NCBI RefSeq assembly: GCF_000472525.1
Contig: NZ_AWZT01000012.1
Coordinates: 62,001-126,000 of the forward strand
Source: Paraburkholderia dilworthii
GTDB taxonomy: Bacteria; Pseudomonadota; Gammaproteobacteria; Burkholderiales; Burkholderiaceae
Length of the DNA stretch: 64,000 bases
Direction: 5' to 3'
The notes under the pieces are model-generated. The model searched no databases. It had not been told where the DNA came from and worked only from the letters and a program-made list of their open reading frames with translations. The translations under genes were made by a program, and so were the position numbers. Within the stretch, counting starts at the first letter, position 1. Every line of letters begins with the position of its first letter. This document shows, piece by piece, positions 7,744 through 16,512 of this stretch.

Positions 7744-7962
7744 ATGATTCCGATGCCTCAATCCAATGCCGCAGCCGTTATTCAGTCGAAGGTGGTCACG
7801 TCGCTCTGCAAGCGGCGTGTGCGTTACCTGGCTGCGAACGCGCGGTTCCGGGAAGGCTTCGCTACCGGGCATGACCCGATCACCCGGATGGTGATCGTGC
7901 TCGACGATTTCAACGGCACGTTCTGGCGTGGGCCCGACGCTGACGTTGAAGTCATCGTGTGA
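7744..7962 (+). CDS. Small hypothetical protein
   Basis: A 72-residue basic protein (KVVTSLCKRRVRYLAANARFREGF) ending in an acidic strand-rich part. No recognised domain. The coding character is plausible from GC-rich third positions, but the start could also be the second ATG (MPQSN). No clear Shine-Dalgarno sequence precedes it. Confidence 0.45.
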   Translation: MIPMPQSNAAAVIQSKVVTSLCKRRVRYLAANARFREGFATGHDPITRMVIVLDDFNGTFWRGPDADVEVIV

Positions 7963-8011
7963 GCGTGGGTTCTTTACTGAAGCGTAATAAGCACACACCA
8001 CTGGATACCAT

Positions 8012-8710
8012 ATGTCAAACGTTAACTACCCCGTGAACTCAGCCGGCAGCGCCGCATTCGCCGCGACCGTTTCAGCATTTGTTTTTGCCTTTCTTGTCCC
8101 AATCTGCAGCGCAGATGGAGTCATTCAACCCGCGGTTGTTGCCGTCCTCGCCGGCATCTTTACTGAGATGTCGCGGCGCCACGCGGTTCGTAAGCTCGTC
8201 GCGAGCCTGAACGCGACAGAGGCCGACGCGTTTCTTGATGTTTATATCAACGGTGCGCAGGTCGGCACGATCGCGTCGATCGACGTTATTTCGCTGAAGC
8301 TCGACGCACTCCGTGACGCACGAAATTACGCGGCCCAGTTCGTAAACATCCTCGGGTTCGCAGGTCGCGGCACCCTTGCCACACTCATATTGGTACCGCT
8401 GATGCTGTTCTGGACGTACGTGGTCTCGGCCTGGTTATTCCCCGCCAGCCTGCAGACCGCAATATCGATGATCGCCCCTTTACAACCGGCAGACCTCGCG
8501 CGAACGGCCATCCAGATTCTTTATATCGCGCAGATTGTGTTCATGCTCGTGATCGCAAGCAGCCTCAGCTTCGGCATTGACCTCGGCCTAGCGAACGTCT
8601 TTCGCAACGCCGTTCACCGCCGCATCCGACTCAAGATCAATTGCGCCAGCGACGGAACGCTGCATTTCGTTCCTGCGACCCGCACTGTCGGTCGTATCCA
8701 GCCAGCGTGA
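8012..8710 (+). CDS. Integral membrane protein, unknown function
   Basis: 232 residues with hydrophobic segments at about 14-50 (probably two), 115-140 and 160-190, the last two around a short loop. A central cytoplasmic-type region (residues 52-110) is charged. It is followed after 7 bases by another membrane-protein gene, so the two are probably an operon and may act together. No family recognised. Confidence 0.65.
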   Translation: MSNVNYPVNSAGSAAFAATVSAFVFAFLVPICSADGVIQPAVVAVLAGIFTEMSRRHAVRKLVASLNATEADAFLDVYINGAQVGTIASIDVISLKLDALRDARNYAAQFVNILGFAGRGTLATLILVPLMLFWTYVVSAWLFPASLQTAISMIAPLQPADLARTAIQILYIAQIVFMLVIASSLSFGIDLGLANVFRNAVHRRIRLKINCASDGTLHFVPATRTVGRIQPA

Positions 8711-8717
8711 GGCGTCC

Positions 8718-9146
8718 ATGTTCGTCGAATTCGTCATCGTGCCAATTGCCGGTTGCCTCCTTTTCCTGACCGCCGCGTGGCGCGCGTTGAGCGCTCTGGG
8801 GGCTGCACTGCACTGGTCATCGTGGGTGCCCGCCGCTGTTATCGCGGGTGGCGCAGCAACCCTGCTGGGGCTCGGGCTACTGCACTCGCTTCGGGAAGAT
8901 GTGCGCATGCGTCGTGAGCGCAGGGAACAGGCCGCGATGGAGCAGCGCTACCCCGGCTGCCACGTGCTCCGACTTTCGAACGGTAACTGGTTTCTGACGG
9001 AGAGATCTACGGGCCGCGAGTACCAGCCAACCGAGGAAGCGCACCACTCGTTCACATTGGGCAGCACGCGCGACGGCTCGAGCGGATGGCTGCAGCAAAT
9101 CTCCGAAGATCTGCGCGCCTCCGAGAAAAGCCGGTCGAGCCGGTGA
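8718..9146 (+). CDS. Small membrane protein, unknown function
   Basis: 142 residues with two N-terminal membrane helices (about 4-24 and 34-56), then a charged soluble domain (REDVRMRRERREQAAMEQRY, LSNGNWFLTERSTGREY). Positioned 7 bases after the preceding membrane protein. No homologue recognised. Confidence 0.6.
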   Translation: MFVEFVIVPIAGCLLFLTAAWRALSALGAALHWSSWVPAAVIAGGAATLLGLGLLHSLREDVRMRRERREQAAMEQRYPGCHVLRLSNGNWFLTERSTGREYQPTEEAHHSFTLGSTRDGSSGWLQQISEDLRASEKSRSSR

Positions 9147-9215
9147 CTTAGCCCTGTCCCATATCCCCTTCAAAGCCATGGCCGCCGTTGCGGCCATTTT
9201 CTATCCCGGTCCATT

Positions 9216-10430
9216 ATGTTTAGCGTGAGTTTCGACGGCGGCACATTCCCGCTGAGTGACGTGCAGGAAAATCCGGCGCGCTACGTGAAGCGCCTCGAGC
9301 GCGCAAAGGTCACGCCCGGTTACGCTTCGTGCCTCTGCCAGACCAGCTCGCCGCTGCAGCTTGTCATACGCCGTTACGGCACGCTCTTTCATCTTGCCGG
9401 ATGGCCTGATGACGGTCACCGTCACGACCGAGATTGTGCATTTTTCAAGGATCCCAACGCTTCCAGGCCAGTAAGCGGTAGGGACACGAAAGCGGCGATC
9501 TACGCGACGCCGGCCGGTCTTAACATCAAGCTTGACGCCTCGCTCATCCTGCGTGAAGCGACGACAGGCTCGCGCGGCTCGCCGGCAAAACCGTCGAATC
9601 GGGCGAGCCGCCGTTCAGCGAGCCTGCTCGCATTCCTGCAAACGCTGTGGGCCGAGGCTGGCCTTAACCATTGGAACGGCGCGAGCACATCCCGCCATTG
9701 GGGGCATTGCAATAGCCAGCTCCTCGCCGAGATCGGCACGGCGCTGATTAACGGTACCGACGCGCAGAACGTACTGCATATCATGCGCCGATTCGATGAA
9801 GCGGATCGCGCCGCGATCAACGCGGAATTCGACGCGTTCATTGCTCGCCTGAGCGTCGAACAGCGTGCAACGACGCGAGGACTGGTCATCGGCGAGATCA
9901 ACGAAGTATCGCCCACGCAGTACGGCCACGCAGTCAGCCTCAGACAGAGTGCTCGTAAATACTATGCAGGCGCGCCATTGATCGAGCACGCCGCGCGCAC
10001 TTATTCACACGCATGGCGCGCGCTTGGCGACCGCAGCTCGCGCGTTGTCGCCCTTCTTCTCGTTGAGCGCACACCAAAGGGACACCTGAAGGTCGTCGAT
10101 CTCGCCGCAATGCTCTGCTCGCACGCATTTCTACCCTGCGATTCGATACACGAAGTCGCCATGGCGAACCGGCTTGTCGCTGAGCGACGCGACTTCATAA
10201 AGCCCGTTCGCGTTGCCGAGGGCGATGACATGCTGCCCGACTTCATACTGCGCGACACGGACATTGAGACGCACATCGAAGTGTATGGAATGAACGGTGT
10301 CCCATCGTACGAAGCACGCAAGCAGCAGAAACGCGCGCTGCGATCCGCTCGCCATATTCCTGCCGTCGAATGGGACGTCGACAAAGACGCCCTGACATCA
10401 GTTCGACTGCCTCCTCCGAAGAACGCATGA
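9216..10430 (+). CDS. DUF1173-like protein
   Basis: A 404-residue protein whose N-terminus (YVKRLERAKVTPGYASCLC, LFHLAGWPDDGHRHDRDCAFF) contains Cys and His residues spaced like a metal site. This pattern is typical of DUF1173 proteins carried by plasmids and integrative elements of Burkholderiales. The C-terminal part has an endonuclease-like segment, LPDFILRD, then IEVYG, then KALRSARHIPAVEWDV, reminiscent of PD-(D/E)XK folds (D..E.Y), but this is inference. Family assignment is from recall. Function unknown. Confidence 0.6.
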   Translation: MFSVSFDGGTFPLSDVQENPARYVKRLERAKVTPGYASCLCQTSSPLQLVIRRYGTLFHLAGWPDDGHRHDRDCAFFKDPNASRPVSGRDTKAAIYATPAGLNIKLDASLILREATTGSRGSPAKPSNRASRRSASLLAFLQTLWAEAGLNHWNGASTSRHWGHCNSQLLAEIGTALINGTDAQNVLHIMRRFDEADRAAINAEFDAFIARLSVEQRATTRGLVIGEINEVSPTQYGHAVSLRQSARKYYAGAPLIEHAARTYSHAWRALGDRSSRVVALLLVERTPKGHLKVVDLAAMLCSHAFLPCDSIHEVAMANRLVAERRDFIKPVRVAEGDDMLPDFILRDTDIETHIEVYGMNGVPSYEARKQQKRALRSARHIPAVEWDVDKDALTSVRLPPPKNA

Positions 10431-10498
10431 CGAACCCTCGGGCTGCGGCGGCGCAGATGACCCGACCGACCGGACCTATATGCAACGCAGGAGACACC

Positions 10499-11071
10499 AT
10501 GCTGCCCCAAATCGCACAGATACTGCAGGACACGCTCAACTTCACCCGCTACGCGGCCGCGCCCTTCGTGGTCACAGGCAGGCCTGATTCAGTCCGGCAA
10601 TGGCTTCATGCGCTGCGCGAGCGGCTCACTGCCCTCACCGCGAGGGTGGATAGCGCGATCGATGCGCTATCCAGCGACGAATGCACAACCAACGAATGGA
10701 CTGACGAAGAGACCGTCCAAAGCCATCAATGGGTCAGGCACCACTATCCTAACGAGTCTGACAAGGTGCAATACGCACTGCGGGCGGCCTGGCGCGACGG
10801 TCAGCGGCAGCTTGCAGCCCGATCCGAACCGCGTTTTACAGGACGGGAGCGCCACCTCGAAGGTCCCGCCCTAATTGCGTTGCTGGAAGTAGTCGATGAG
10901 TCGCTGGGCCATGCCGACACAGGTGACCGTTACGAGTCGTTGTATCGCGAGGCCGCCGTCCATCTCGGAAAAATCCGAAGCGCTCTCAATATCGCGAATG
11001 ATGACACCTCGGCGACGTCCGGTGCAGACCCTATCCTCGAAGCGATCGCTGATCTCAAGATTCACAAATAG
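10499..11071 (+). CDS. Hypothetical protein after the DUF1173 gene
   Basis: 190 residues from the ATG at 10499, chosen for the strong AGGAGA 6 bases upstream. An alternative ATG at 10427 overlaps the previous stop (ATGA) and would add 24 residues. The product is helical, with a probable coiled segment at VRQWLHALRERLTALTARVDSAIDAL. No recognised domain. Its packing behind the DUF1173 gene suggests co-expression. Confidence 0.55.
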   Translation: MLPQIAQILQDTLNFTRYAAAPFVVTGRPDSVRQWLHALRERLTALTARVDSAIDALSSDECTTNEWTDEETVQSHQWVRHHYPNESDKVQYALRAAWRDGQRQLAARSEPRFTGRERHLEGPALIALLEVVDESLGHADTGDRYESLYREAAVHLGKIRSALNIANDDTSATSGADPILEAIADLKIHK

Positions 11072-11173
11072 CCGCCACTTATGCAGCCCCCTCCGCCGCA
11101 GGTTGACTTCATCCAGAACGCGGCAGCATGAACGCATGCCCGCATATGACGGGCCATCACTCGAGGACCTCTC

Positions 11174-11626
11174 ATGCAAGGCAAAACCTTCTTTCTCCAG
11201 CGCGCGATCTCTCGGTCGCCAGACTGGTCTGGCCGCTACCCTGCGCTCGGCTGCGCCTGCCATGATCCAGAATCACTGTCGCGCGGCCGGCAGATCGTCG
11301 CCGCATCGCTCACGACCGACGGCGTGCGTTGTGTATTTTTCAGCGCTGTGGGCTCGGTGCTCGACTTCACCGCCACGTGGGATGAACTGGCGCGTGCGAA
11401 GACCTGGTGGTATTTCGTGCAGCGCTGGTATTGCTGGGCGGTTCCGGATGAAAGGACACTCGCGAGAATCAACGTCACCCCGGGCGCGCTAGACCATGTG
11501 ATCTTCCCTTCGCTGCAGGACCATGCAAACGACGAGGCGCACCTGAGATGGCTTGACGGCATCGAAGCTCGCGCCCGGCGCTGCGGCACACTCGCAGTTT
11601 CACGTCTCGAATTTGAACCGGCCTGA
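11174..11626 (+). CDS. Hypothetical protein
   Basis: 150 residues, Trp-rich (TWWYFVQRWYCWAVP) with no signal peptide. GAGGACCTCTC precedes the ATG. It is 12 bases upstream of the Gp37/Gp68-like gene, so the two are probably co-transcribed. No recognised family. Confidence 0.55.
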   Translation: MQGKTFFLQRAISRSPDWSGRYPALGCACHDPESLSRGRQIVAASLTTDGVRCVFFSAVGSVLDFTATWDELARAKTWWYFVQRWYCWAVPDERTLARINVTPGALDHVIFPSLQDHANDEAHLRWLDGIEARARRCGTLAVSRLEFEPA

Positions 11627-11638
11627 GGGAAACCGGAC

Positions 11639-12544
11639 ATGGGAACGAACACTGCCATTGAATGGACGGACAGCAGCTGGAGTCCTTGGGAGGGCTGCCA
11701 GAAGGTCGGCCCGGGCTGCGATCATTGTTACGCAGAGTCGATGAACCGATGGCTGCGTAGCGGCAGCAACTGGGGCCCCGGCGCACCGCGGCGGACCTAC
11801 AGCGACGAGCATTGGAAAAAGCCTCCGCGCTGGAACGCCAACGCCGCGAAGACCGGCCGTCACCAGAAGGTTTTCCCGAGCGTCTGCGACCCGTTTGATA
11901 ACGCCGCTCCCGAGGGGCAAAGAGAGCGCTTCGCGGAACTCATCCGATGCACCGCAAATCTGGTGTGGCTACTGCTCACCAAGCGTATCGGCAACGCCGG
12001 GCCGATGCTGGCAGCCATGTTTCCAGAGGGCGCTCCCGCGAACGTCTGGCTGGGCGCAACAATCGTCAATCAGGCGGAGGCTGATCGGGACATTCCTCGA
12101 CTGGTCGACGCACCTGCCCGCGTCCGCTTTCTTTCGATGGAACCATTGCTTGGCCCTGTCAACCTGTACGACTGGATCGGCCCATGGGGTAATCCGACAG
12201 AGCTCCAGGCGCCGCCGATGATCGACGGTGTATTCGTTGGCGGAGAAAGTGGACGGGGAGCGCGCCCCATGCATCCGTCCTGGGCGCGATCGCTGCGCGA
12301 CCAGTGCCGCGACGCCGGGGTCGCGTTTCACTTCAAACAATGGGGCGAATGGGCGCCGGGAAATAGTTGCGCGGGCAACGATCTTATTGACCGGGACCGA
12401 CAAAAGATCGCCAGCGGATTTTTTGATTACAACGATGGATGGAATCCGCTGGGTCCGAACGCCTTTCGTCAGACGATGGACAGAATCGGCAAGAAAGCTG
12501 CGGGGCGCAGGCTTGACGGCCGTTTGCACGACGATTTCCCCTGA
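11639..12544 (+). CDS. Phage Gp37/Gp68 family (DUF5131) protein
   Basis: The 301-residue protein has the family hallmark NTAIEWTDSSWSPWEGC followed by a clustered-cysteine segment GPGCDHCYAE, then PKRIGNA, IVNQAEADRDIPRL, RFLSMEPLLG and GGESGRGARPMHPSW, ending with a conserved FHFKQWGEWAP block. The family is common on phages and plasmids. The cysteine cluster (C-x6-C-x2-C) looks metal- or Fe-S-binding, but the reaction is not known to me. Confidence 0.85.
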   Translation: MGTNTAIEWTDSSWSPWEGCQKVGPGCDHCYAESMNRWLRSGSNWGPGAPRRTYSDEHWKKPPRWNANAAKTGRHQKVFPSVCDPFDNAAPEGQRERFAELIRCTANLVWLLLTKRIGNAGPMLAAMFPEGAPANVWLGATIVNQAEADRDIPRLVDAPARVRFLSMEPLLGPVNLYDWIGPWGNPTELQAPPMIDGVFVGGESGRGARPMHPSWARSLRDQCRDAGVAFHFKQWGEWAPGNSCAGNDLIDRDRQKIASGFFDYNDGWNPLGPNAFRQTMDRIGKKAAGRRLDGRLHDDFP

Positions 12545-12650
12545 AATGACGGGCGAGCACTGAGCAAGGTGCTTTCTAAATGTAAATTCGGCTTCTCTCG
12601 CGCCCGGTGCCCAACGATAATTCAAACCAAACTCCGACGCACAAACCCCA

Positions 12651-13322
12651 ATGTACGAACAGCTCTATCCCTGCGACCACTGCGGCGGCCGCGGCACAGT
12701 AGGATTCTCTCAACGAGTCGTCGCGGAGATCGGCCAGCCCGGCTTCGACTACGGGCAGTTTGGCCGCCAGGCTGGCCCCCCCAAAATCGGCGACGTGACG
12801 CCGCGGCCCCCTTTTGCCCCTCAGACCGAGAAGCTGGCGTGCATCTATTGCGCCGACTGCGGGATGTCGACGCCCTGGGTACAGATAGGCGAGGACGAAG
12901 CCGCGGCCATGGACGAGGCAGCGCGGATATGGAACAGGCGCGTGGCGCGGCCGAAAGTCACCGAAGGCGACCTGCGCGACCTGATTGAAAAGGAGCTCGG
13001 CGCATGCGACGCGCAGATGGTCATCGACATGCTCTCGCGGAACAGCGAAGACTGGGAAACTCGTGGCCCCATTTTTTCAATGCTCGCCCAGCGACTTGTC
13101 GACGCGAGTGTCTCAACGATCGACAGCTGGCCGATTGATCCCGTTTTGCAGGATGCCGCCCGATACAGGAAGCTCGTCCAGCTTGCGAAATGGGTCGATA
13201 TCGACGGCGAACGCTACGTACAGTTTCCGAAGATACCCACGCCTCGAGAACATGACGACTGCCTGTTTGAGGACCGGATCGCGCTTGCCGTTGACGGAAT
13301 GCCCGACCGCGATCGGTGGTAG
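12651..13322 (+). CDS. Lar-like zinc-binding protein (restriction alleviation type N-terminus)
   Basis: The N-terminal 100 residues resemble Lar-family proteins: PCDHCGGRG at the start, CIYCADCGM, then EAARIWNRRV. In Lar the two CxxC pairs bind zinc and the family can relieve type I restriction. The remaining 120 residues (GDLRDLIEKELGACDAQMVIDML and on) match nothing I recognise, so the protein is longer than typical Lar (about 60-100 residues). Anti-restriction activity here is inference from family resemblance. Confidence 0.6.
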   Translation: MYEQLYPCDHCGGRGTVGFSQRVVAEIGQPGFDYGQFGRQAGPPKIGDVTPRPPFAPQTEKLACIYCADCGMSTPWVQIGEDEAAAMDEAARIWNRRVARPKVTEGDLRDLIEKELGACDAQMVIDMLSRNSEDWETRGPIFSMLAQRLVDASVSTIDSWPIDPVLQDAARYRKLVQLAKWVDIDGERYVQFPKIPTPREHDDCLFEDRIALAVDGMPDRDRW

Positions 13323-13348
13323 CTCGGCCCCCCACTTCGACCAGCCAT

Positions 13349-13384
13349 AAAAAAGGGCCAACACCGGTTCACCGGCATTGGCCC
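13349..13384 (-). terminator. Strong hairpin with minus-strand T-run
   Basis: GGGCCAAcaCCGG, TTCA loop, CCGGcaTTGGCCC, flanked on the minus strand by TTTTTT. It would terminate minus-strand transcripts, yet no confident minus-strand gene lies between 13385 and 14775; it may also insulate the convergent cargo region. Confidence 0.7.
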
Positions 13385-13955
13385 AAGACCTTTAAACACA
13401 CACCGGATAGGGATCAGCCTACCAGGTGACCCGGATTACGGCAGCGCGGGCCTGATCCTTTAGTCCAATGATGAAGCTCACTCAAGGGCGTTCTTCATTC
13501 ATCGCCTGCATCAAAAGCGCAGTACACCCGATGGTCGAAACGGTAAGTGAACGAATCGGGTTGCGTCCGGCCGATATCCAATATTTCCGCCTATGCCAAT
13601 CGCATAAGGCAGCGCCCGGCCACTTACGGACGTTCGAGGTCGAGCCGTAGATCGTCGACAACGAAACCGGGCCACGACCGCGTGGGCGTATTCATACCGG
13701 TTGCGCATCGACAACAGCTGAAGGCTCACCTTTCGAAACCCGCGCGCAGCAGGGTTGATGTCGCTATCTACGCGCTTAAGCTGGTTGTTTTCTCGCTGAA
13801 ATTGGTCGGTGCCGAAGCACGCGCGGCTCACGTTTGGCACGCCAGCTTCGGCGCCTCACTGCTGTGATCGGTGGCAAAGACTGTTCATTATACGAAGTAG
13901 AATGTTTTTACTGATGATAGCTGCTTCTACTCCCCGCTTTAACGCTGAGGCGAGA
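13385..13955. other. Stretch without a confident gene
   Basis: About 570 bases between the Lar-like gene and the DUF1780 gene. Both strands carry open frames (minus 13511-13840; plus 13547-13867) but neither has a recognisable product. The minus frame (FQRENNQLKR, KVSLQLLSMRNRYEYAH) followed by the terminator at 13349 could be a real or decayed gene. Confidence 0.4.
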
Positions 13956-14585
13956 ATGACAGACGAAGACGAAGAGTATTTGAAATCTGTACGGCAGGCG
14001 CTGGCGGAATCCGTCGAATTTTTTCGGGCCGAAAAAAAAACGGAGCGGGAGCTCTGGGTTGTATGTCAATATTTGACGAACCTCGATCTGTGCTTTTCCG
14101 AAACCGAGTTGAAATCGTCGTGTCAAGATCCTCCAGACGTTCTATTTCGGGATGCCCAATTCGAAATTAAAGAAATCCTTTCCAAGGGTCGCCGTCGGCA
14201 TCAGGAATACCAGGAACGGCTGCGGAAAGCAACAAAATCGACCTCGCCAAGCGATCTTGTCGAACATTTCACACCACGGGATGTGAAAGTCTCAGACGTC
14301 TATGAGCTAATACTGGCGGAGGCAACTCGTTTGGCTGCGCAAAAGTATCCGCCCGCCGTGCGAAAGACCCTCGATCTGCTGTTTTACGTCAATTTGGACG
14401 ATGTATTTGGTCTGGTGGAGGCGCCGTTTCCAGACGTAAGCGCGCTTGAGGCGCTCGAGTACCGGTCTGTGGCATTTGTCATGGGCCGCAGAAGTTCGAC
14501 ATTCGTAGCGACAAGCGATTCGCCAAATTTTATAAGAGCGGCGATAGGAAAGATCGTGCACCGAAATACGACACCGTTCCAATGA
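13956..14585 (+). CDS. DUF1780 family putative endonuclease
   Basis: The ATG at 13956 (MTDEDEEYLKSVRQALAES) follows GAGGCGAG; upstream in-frame starts are in poorer context. The 209-residue protein has the family features FFRAEKKTERELWVVCQYL, then DVLFRDAQFEIKEIL, where D and E-x-K fit a PD-(D/E)XK-like nuclease core, and GRRRHQEYQERL. DUF1780 has been described as a putative endonuclease, to my recollection. It is convergent with the caspase-like gene and lies in an AT-richer cargo patch beside an integrase. Confidence 0.7.
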   Translation: MTDEDEEYLKSVRQALAESVEFFRAEKKTERELWVVCQYLTNLDLCFSETELKSSCQDPPDVLFRDAQFEIKEILSKGRRRHQEYQERLRKATKSTSPSDLVEHFTPRDVKVSDVYELILAEATRLAAQKYPPAVRKTLDLLFYVNLDDVFGLVEAPFPDVSALEALEYRSVAFVMGRRSSTFVATSDSPNFIRAAIGKIVHRNTTPFQ

Positions 14586-14774
14586 ACGACGGTTTTGGGC
14601 ACCACGCCAGGTCCGGCTGCGGGTCAACCGGAGCCGCTTGTCATCGGACGGAGTTCGGGCCATTAGAGGTCAGTCGACCAGATCGCCTAGATCGTCGACA
14701 TCAAGTCGCTTGCCCTTGCCCTATCTGATATTGATAGCTTCGCTTGTCCTAGCAGCCCACAGATGTCCTGACAG

Positions 14775-15968
14775 TCATGGAGTGGCGAAGCGGTCGCCGC
14801 TTTTATTTTCGGCCGGCGCTGAAACAAGCGGATCTGCGTACATGGCATCAACGAACAGCCACGTTGAAAGCGCTTCGGAACGTGCAACCGCTTGCTTGAT
14901 GTCCGCGTACATTAGCCACGTTTTCGGATCTTCTGTCGAGTCCGAAGCAAGCCAACCCGCTCCGATCGAGCTTGTCGAAGCAATGCCAGAAAAGTAAATT
15001 ATTAACGCAGTATGCGAGTTGTGATTTACGGCTCTTACGATCAGATCCAAGACTTGCTGTTTCGTTGGATTATCAGCTAACAACACGTTGATTTCACGGC
15101 GCCTTAGGACGTCGGCAAGTCTGTGCGCATCCGCGATTGGACTAGTAAGCGGCTGAAACTGAGGGTTTCTTGTTTTTGAGACAGCAATCAAGACCGCGCG
15201 GTCCTCCGATCCAGGCAGTGCCGATGCTTGCGTTGCATTATCGGCCGGCCCGGTACGAGATACGACCACATGTTGGGTGGGCACCGTTGAAGTGACGGTC
15301 TGCGTCACAAACCGCTGTAGGCCGTCGAAGTCGCGAATTCGATCATCCCCGAATGCCTTGACAAGAGCCGGTGTGAAGGGGTTATTGTCACGCAACGCCT
15401 CCCCCGGAGAAGAAGCAAGAAAAACGTATGTCGGCACCTCGAAACCTGTTCGCAAGGTGACTTGCGCAGTGCCTTGGGCCGCTTGAAGACGCTCTTGTGG
15501 AGCGCGCTTTGGGTCTGTTGCTATGGCAGTCAGCGTGGCTGATATCCCGGGCGACTGCCCCGATGCGAGTTGCCCAATGGCCGTAGCGCGAACTTCGGCA
15601 TCCGAGTCCGTAGTTGCAAGTATTTGTACAATTGGGTCGTAGACCTGCACGGGGACAGATTGGCGTAGGGCGACAATAGCCAATCGCCGCTGAATAGCTT
15701 TTTCGCTTATAAGGTGATTGAGTAATTGAACTGTAATCTCACTATCCTGCGTTCGCTTGTCATCTTGTGCCTTTGACCTTGCCGCCTGTAATTGCGCGTT
15801 AGCAATAGCTTGGTTCGTTGCGATTTGCACACGCTGGATCTGATACGTGATTAACGTCCCGATTATGGCGATTACGACTGTCGATAAGAACTTTGCGACG
15901 ATGTCCGCCTTGTCCCAAATGTCTCGCTTGGACGATGCAGGCCTCTTGAACGGGGTCGCGCGGCGCAT
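14775..15968 (-). CDS. Membrane-anchored caspase-like protein with both catalytic residues replaced
   Basis: 397 residues: one membrane helix (about 25-44), a coiled segment, HEAT-like helices (about 82-170), and caspase-like sequence. At 256-380, EDRAVLIAVSKTRNPQFQPL, DAHRLADVLRR, TALIIYFSGIAS and TWLFVDAMYADP align with the p20 core, but the catalytic His of YFSGHG is Ile329 and the catalytic Cys of DxC is Met376. A block at 180-206 (YVFLASSPGEALRDNNPFT) resembles the part normally found after the catalytic Cys. It is therefore a pseudo-protease, probably a sensor or scaffold. No partner protease is adjacent. Confidence 0.7.
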   Translation of the reverse strand: MRRATPFKRPASSKRDIWDKADIVAKFLSTVVIAIIGTLITYQIQRVQIATNQAIANAQLQAARSKAQDDKRTQDSEITVQLLNHLISEKAIQRRLAIVALRQSVPVQVYDPIVQILATTDSDAEVRATAIGQLASGQSPGISATLTAIATDPKRAPQERLQAAQGTAQVTLRTGFEVPTYVFLASSPGEALRDNNPFTPALVKAFGDDRIRDFDGLQRFVTQTVTSTVPTQHVVVSRTGPADNATQASALPGSEDRAVLIAVSKTRNPQFQPLTSPIADAHRLADVLRRREINVLLADNPTKQQVLDLIVRAVNHNSHTALIIYFSGIASTSSIGAGWLASDSTEDPKTWLMYADIKQAVARSEALSTWLFVDAMYADPLVSAPAENKSGDRFATP

Positions 15969-16512
15969 TCGATTGCCCTTTGAAATTGTTCATTCCCGTG
16001 ACGGACCAGAAAAGGTCCAGACGAGCGAAAATTGGAGACATCCTGCTAGATGGAAGGCCATTCACCACACACTAGTTCATAGTTGCTGGAGCACAAGTCC
16101 TTTCGCTTAAGTGACCGCTTTAGACGTGCGCGGATGTCCCAGTTGGGTCGAGTTTGGCCACTCGGAATTCGCGGTAACGCGTTGCGATAGGTGAACAAAG
16201 CTCTCTCGCCGCGCGGGTGTGCAAGTGCCCAAAAGGGAACCCTAACTGCCTCGGTACAGCACGCTGCTGCTGACGATATCGGAGGTCGTCCGGGACGGGC
16301 GGGCGAAAGCGCAGAAGCATGCCAATGCTTGTGCAGTCCGCCCCGATAGCCGCCCTCGATGCGGAACGGACGAAAAAAAACCGGCTACAGGAGCCGGCTT
16401 CGAAAATGGTTCTGGCGTTCCCGGGGGGGCCCGCAACCAGAACCAGAGAGACGATTCATTGTGCCTGCTCCGCCGCCGCGCTCGAAGGGCGTATGAAGCC
16501 CTCTTTCGGGTG
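15969..16512. other. Stretch without a confident gene between the caspase-like and integrase genes
   Basis: About 540 bases. Apart from the integrase terminator near 16371 I see no supported gene. It presumably holds the promoter of the caspase-like gene on the minus strand and may contain an element end. Confidence 0.5.
16371..16400 (-). terminator. Intrinsic terminator of the integrase gene
   Basis: Minus-strand stem AGCCGG, 5-base loop, CCGGCT followed by eight T residues and CGTCCG. The same T8-CGTCCG ending follows the terminators at 4814 and 20756. Confidence 0.75.

Noticed and set aside
13511-13840. Possible transposase remnant on the minus strand
   Set aside because: A short FQRENNQLKR stretch recalls IS3-type OrfA, but no DDE motif, terminal repeats or further similarity is visible.
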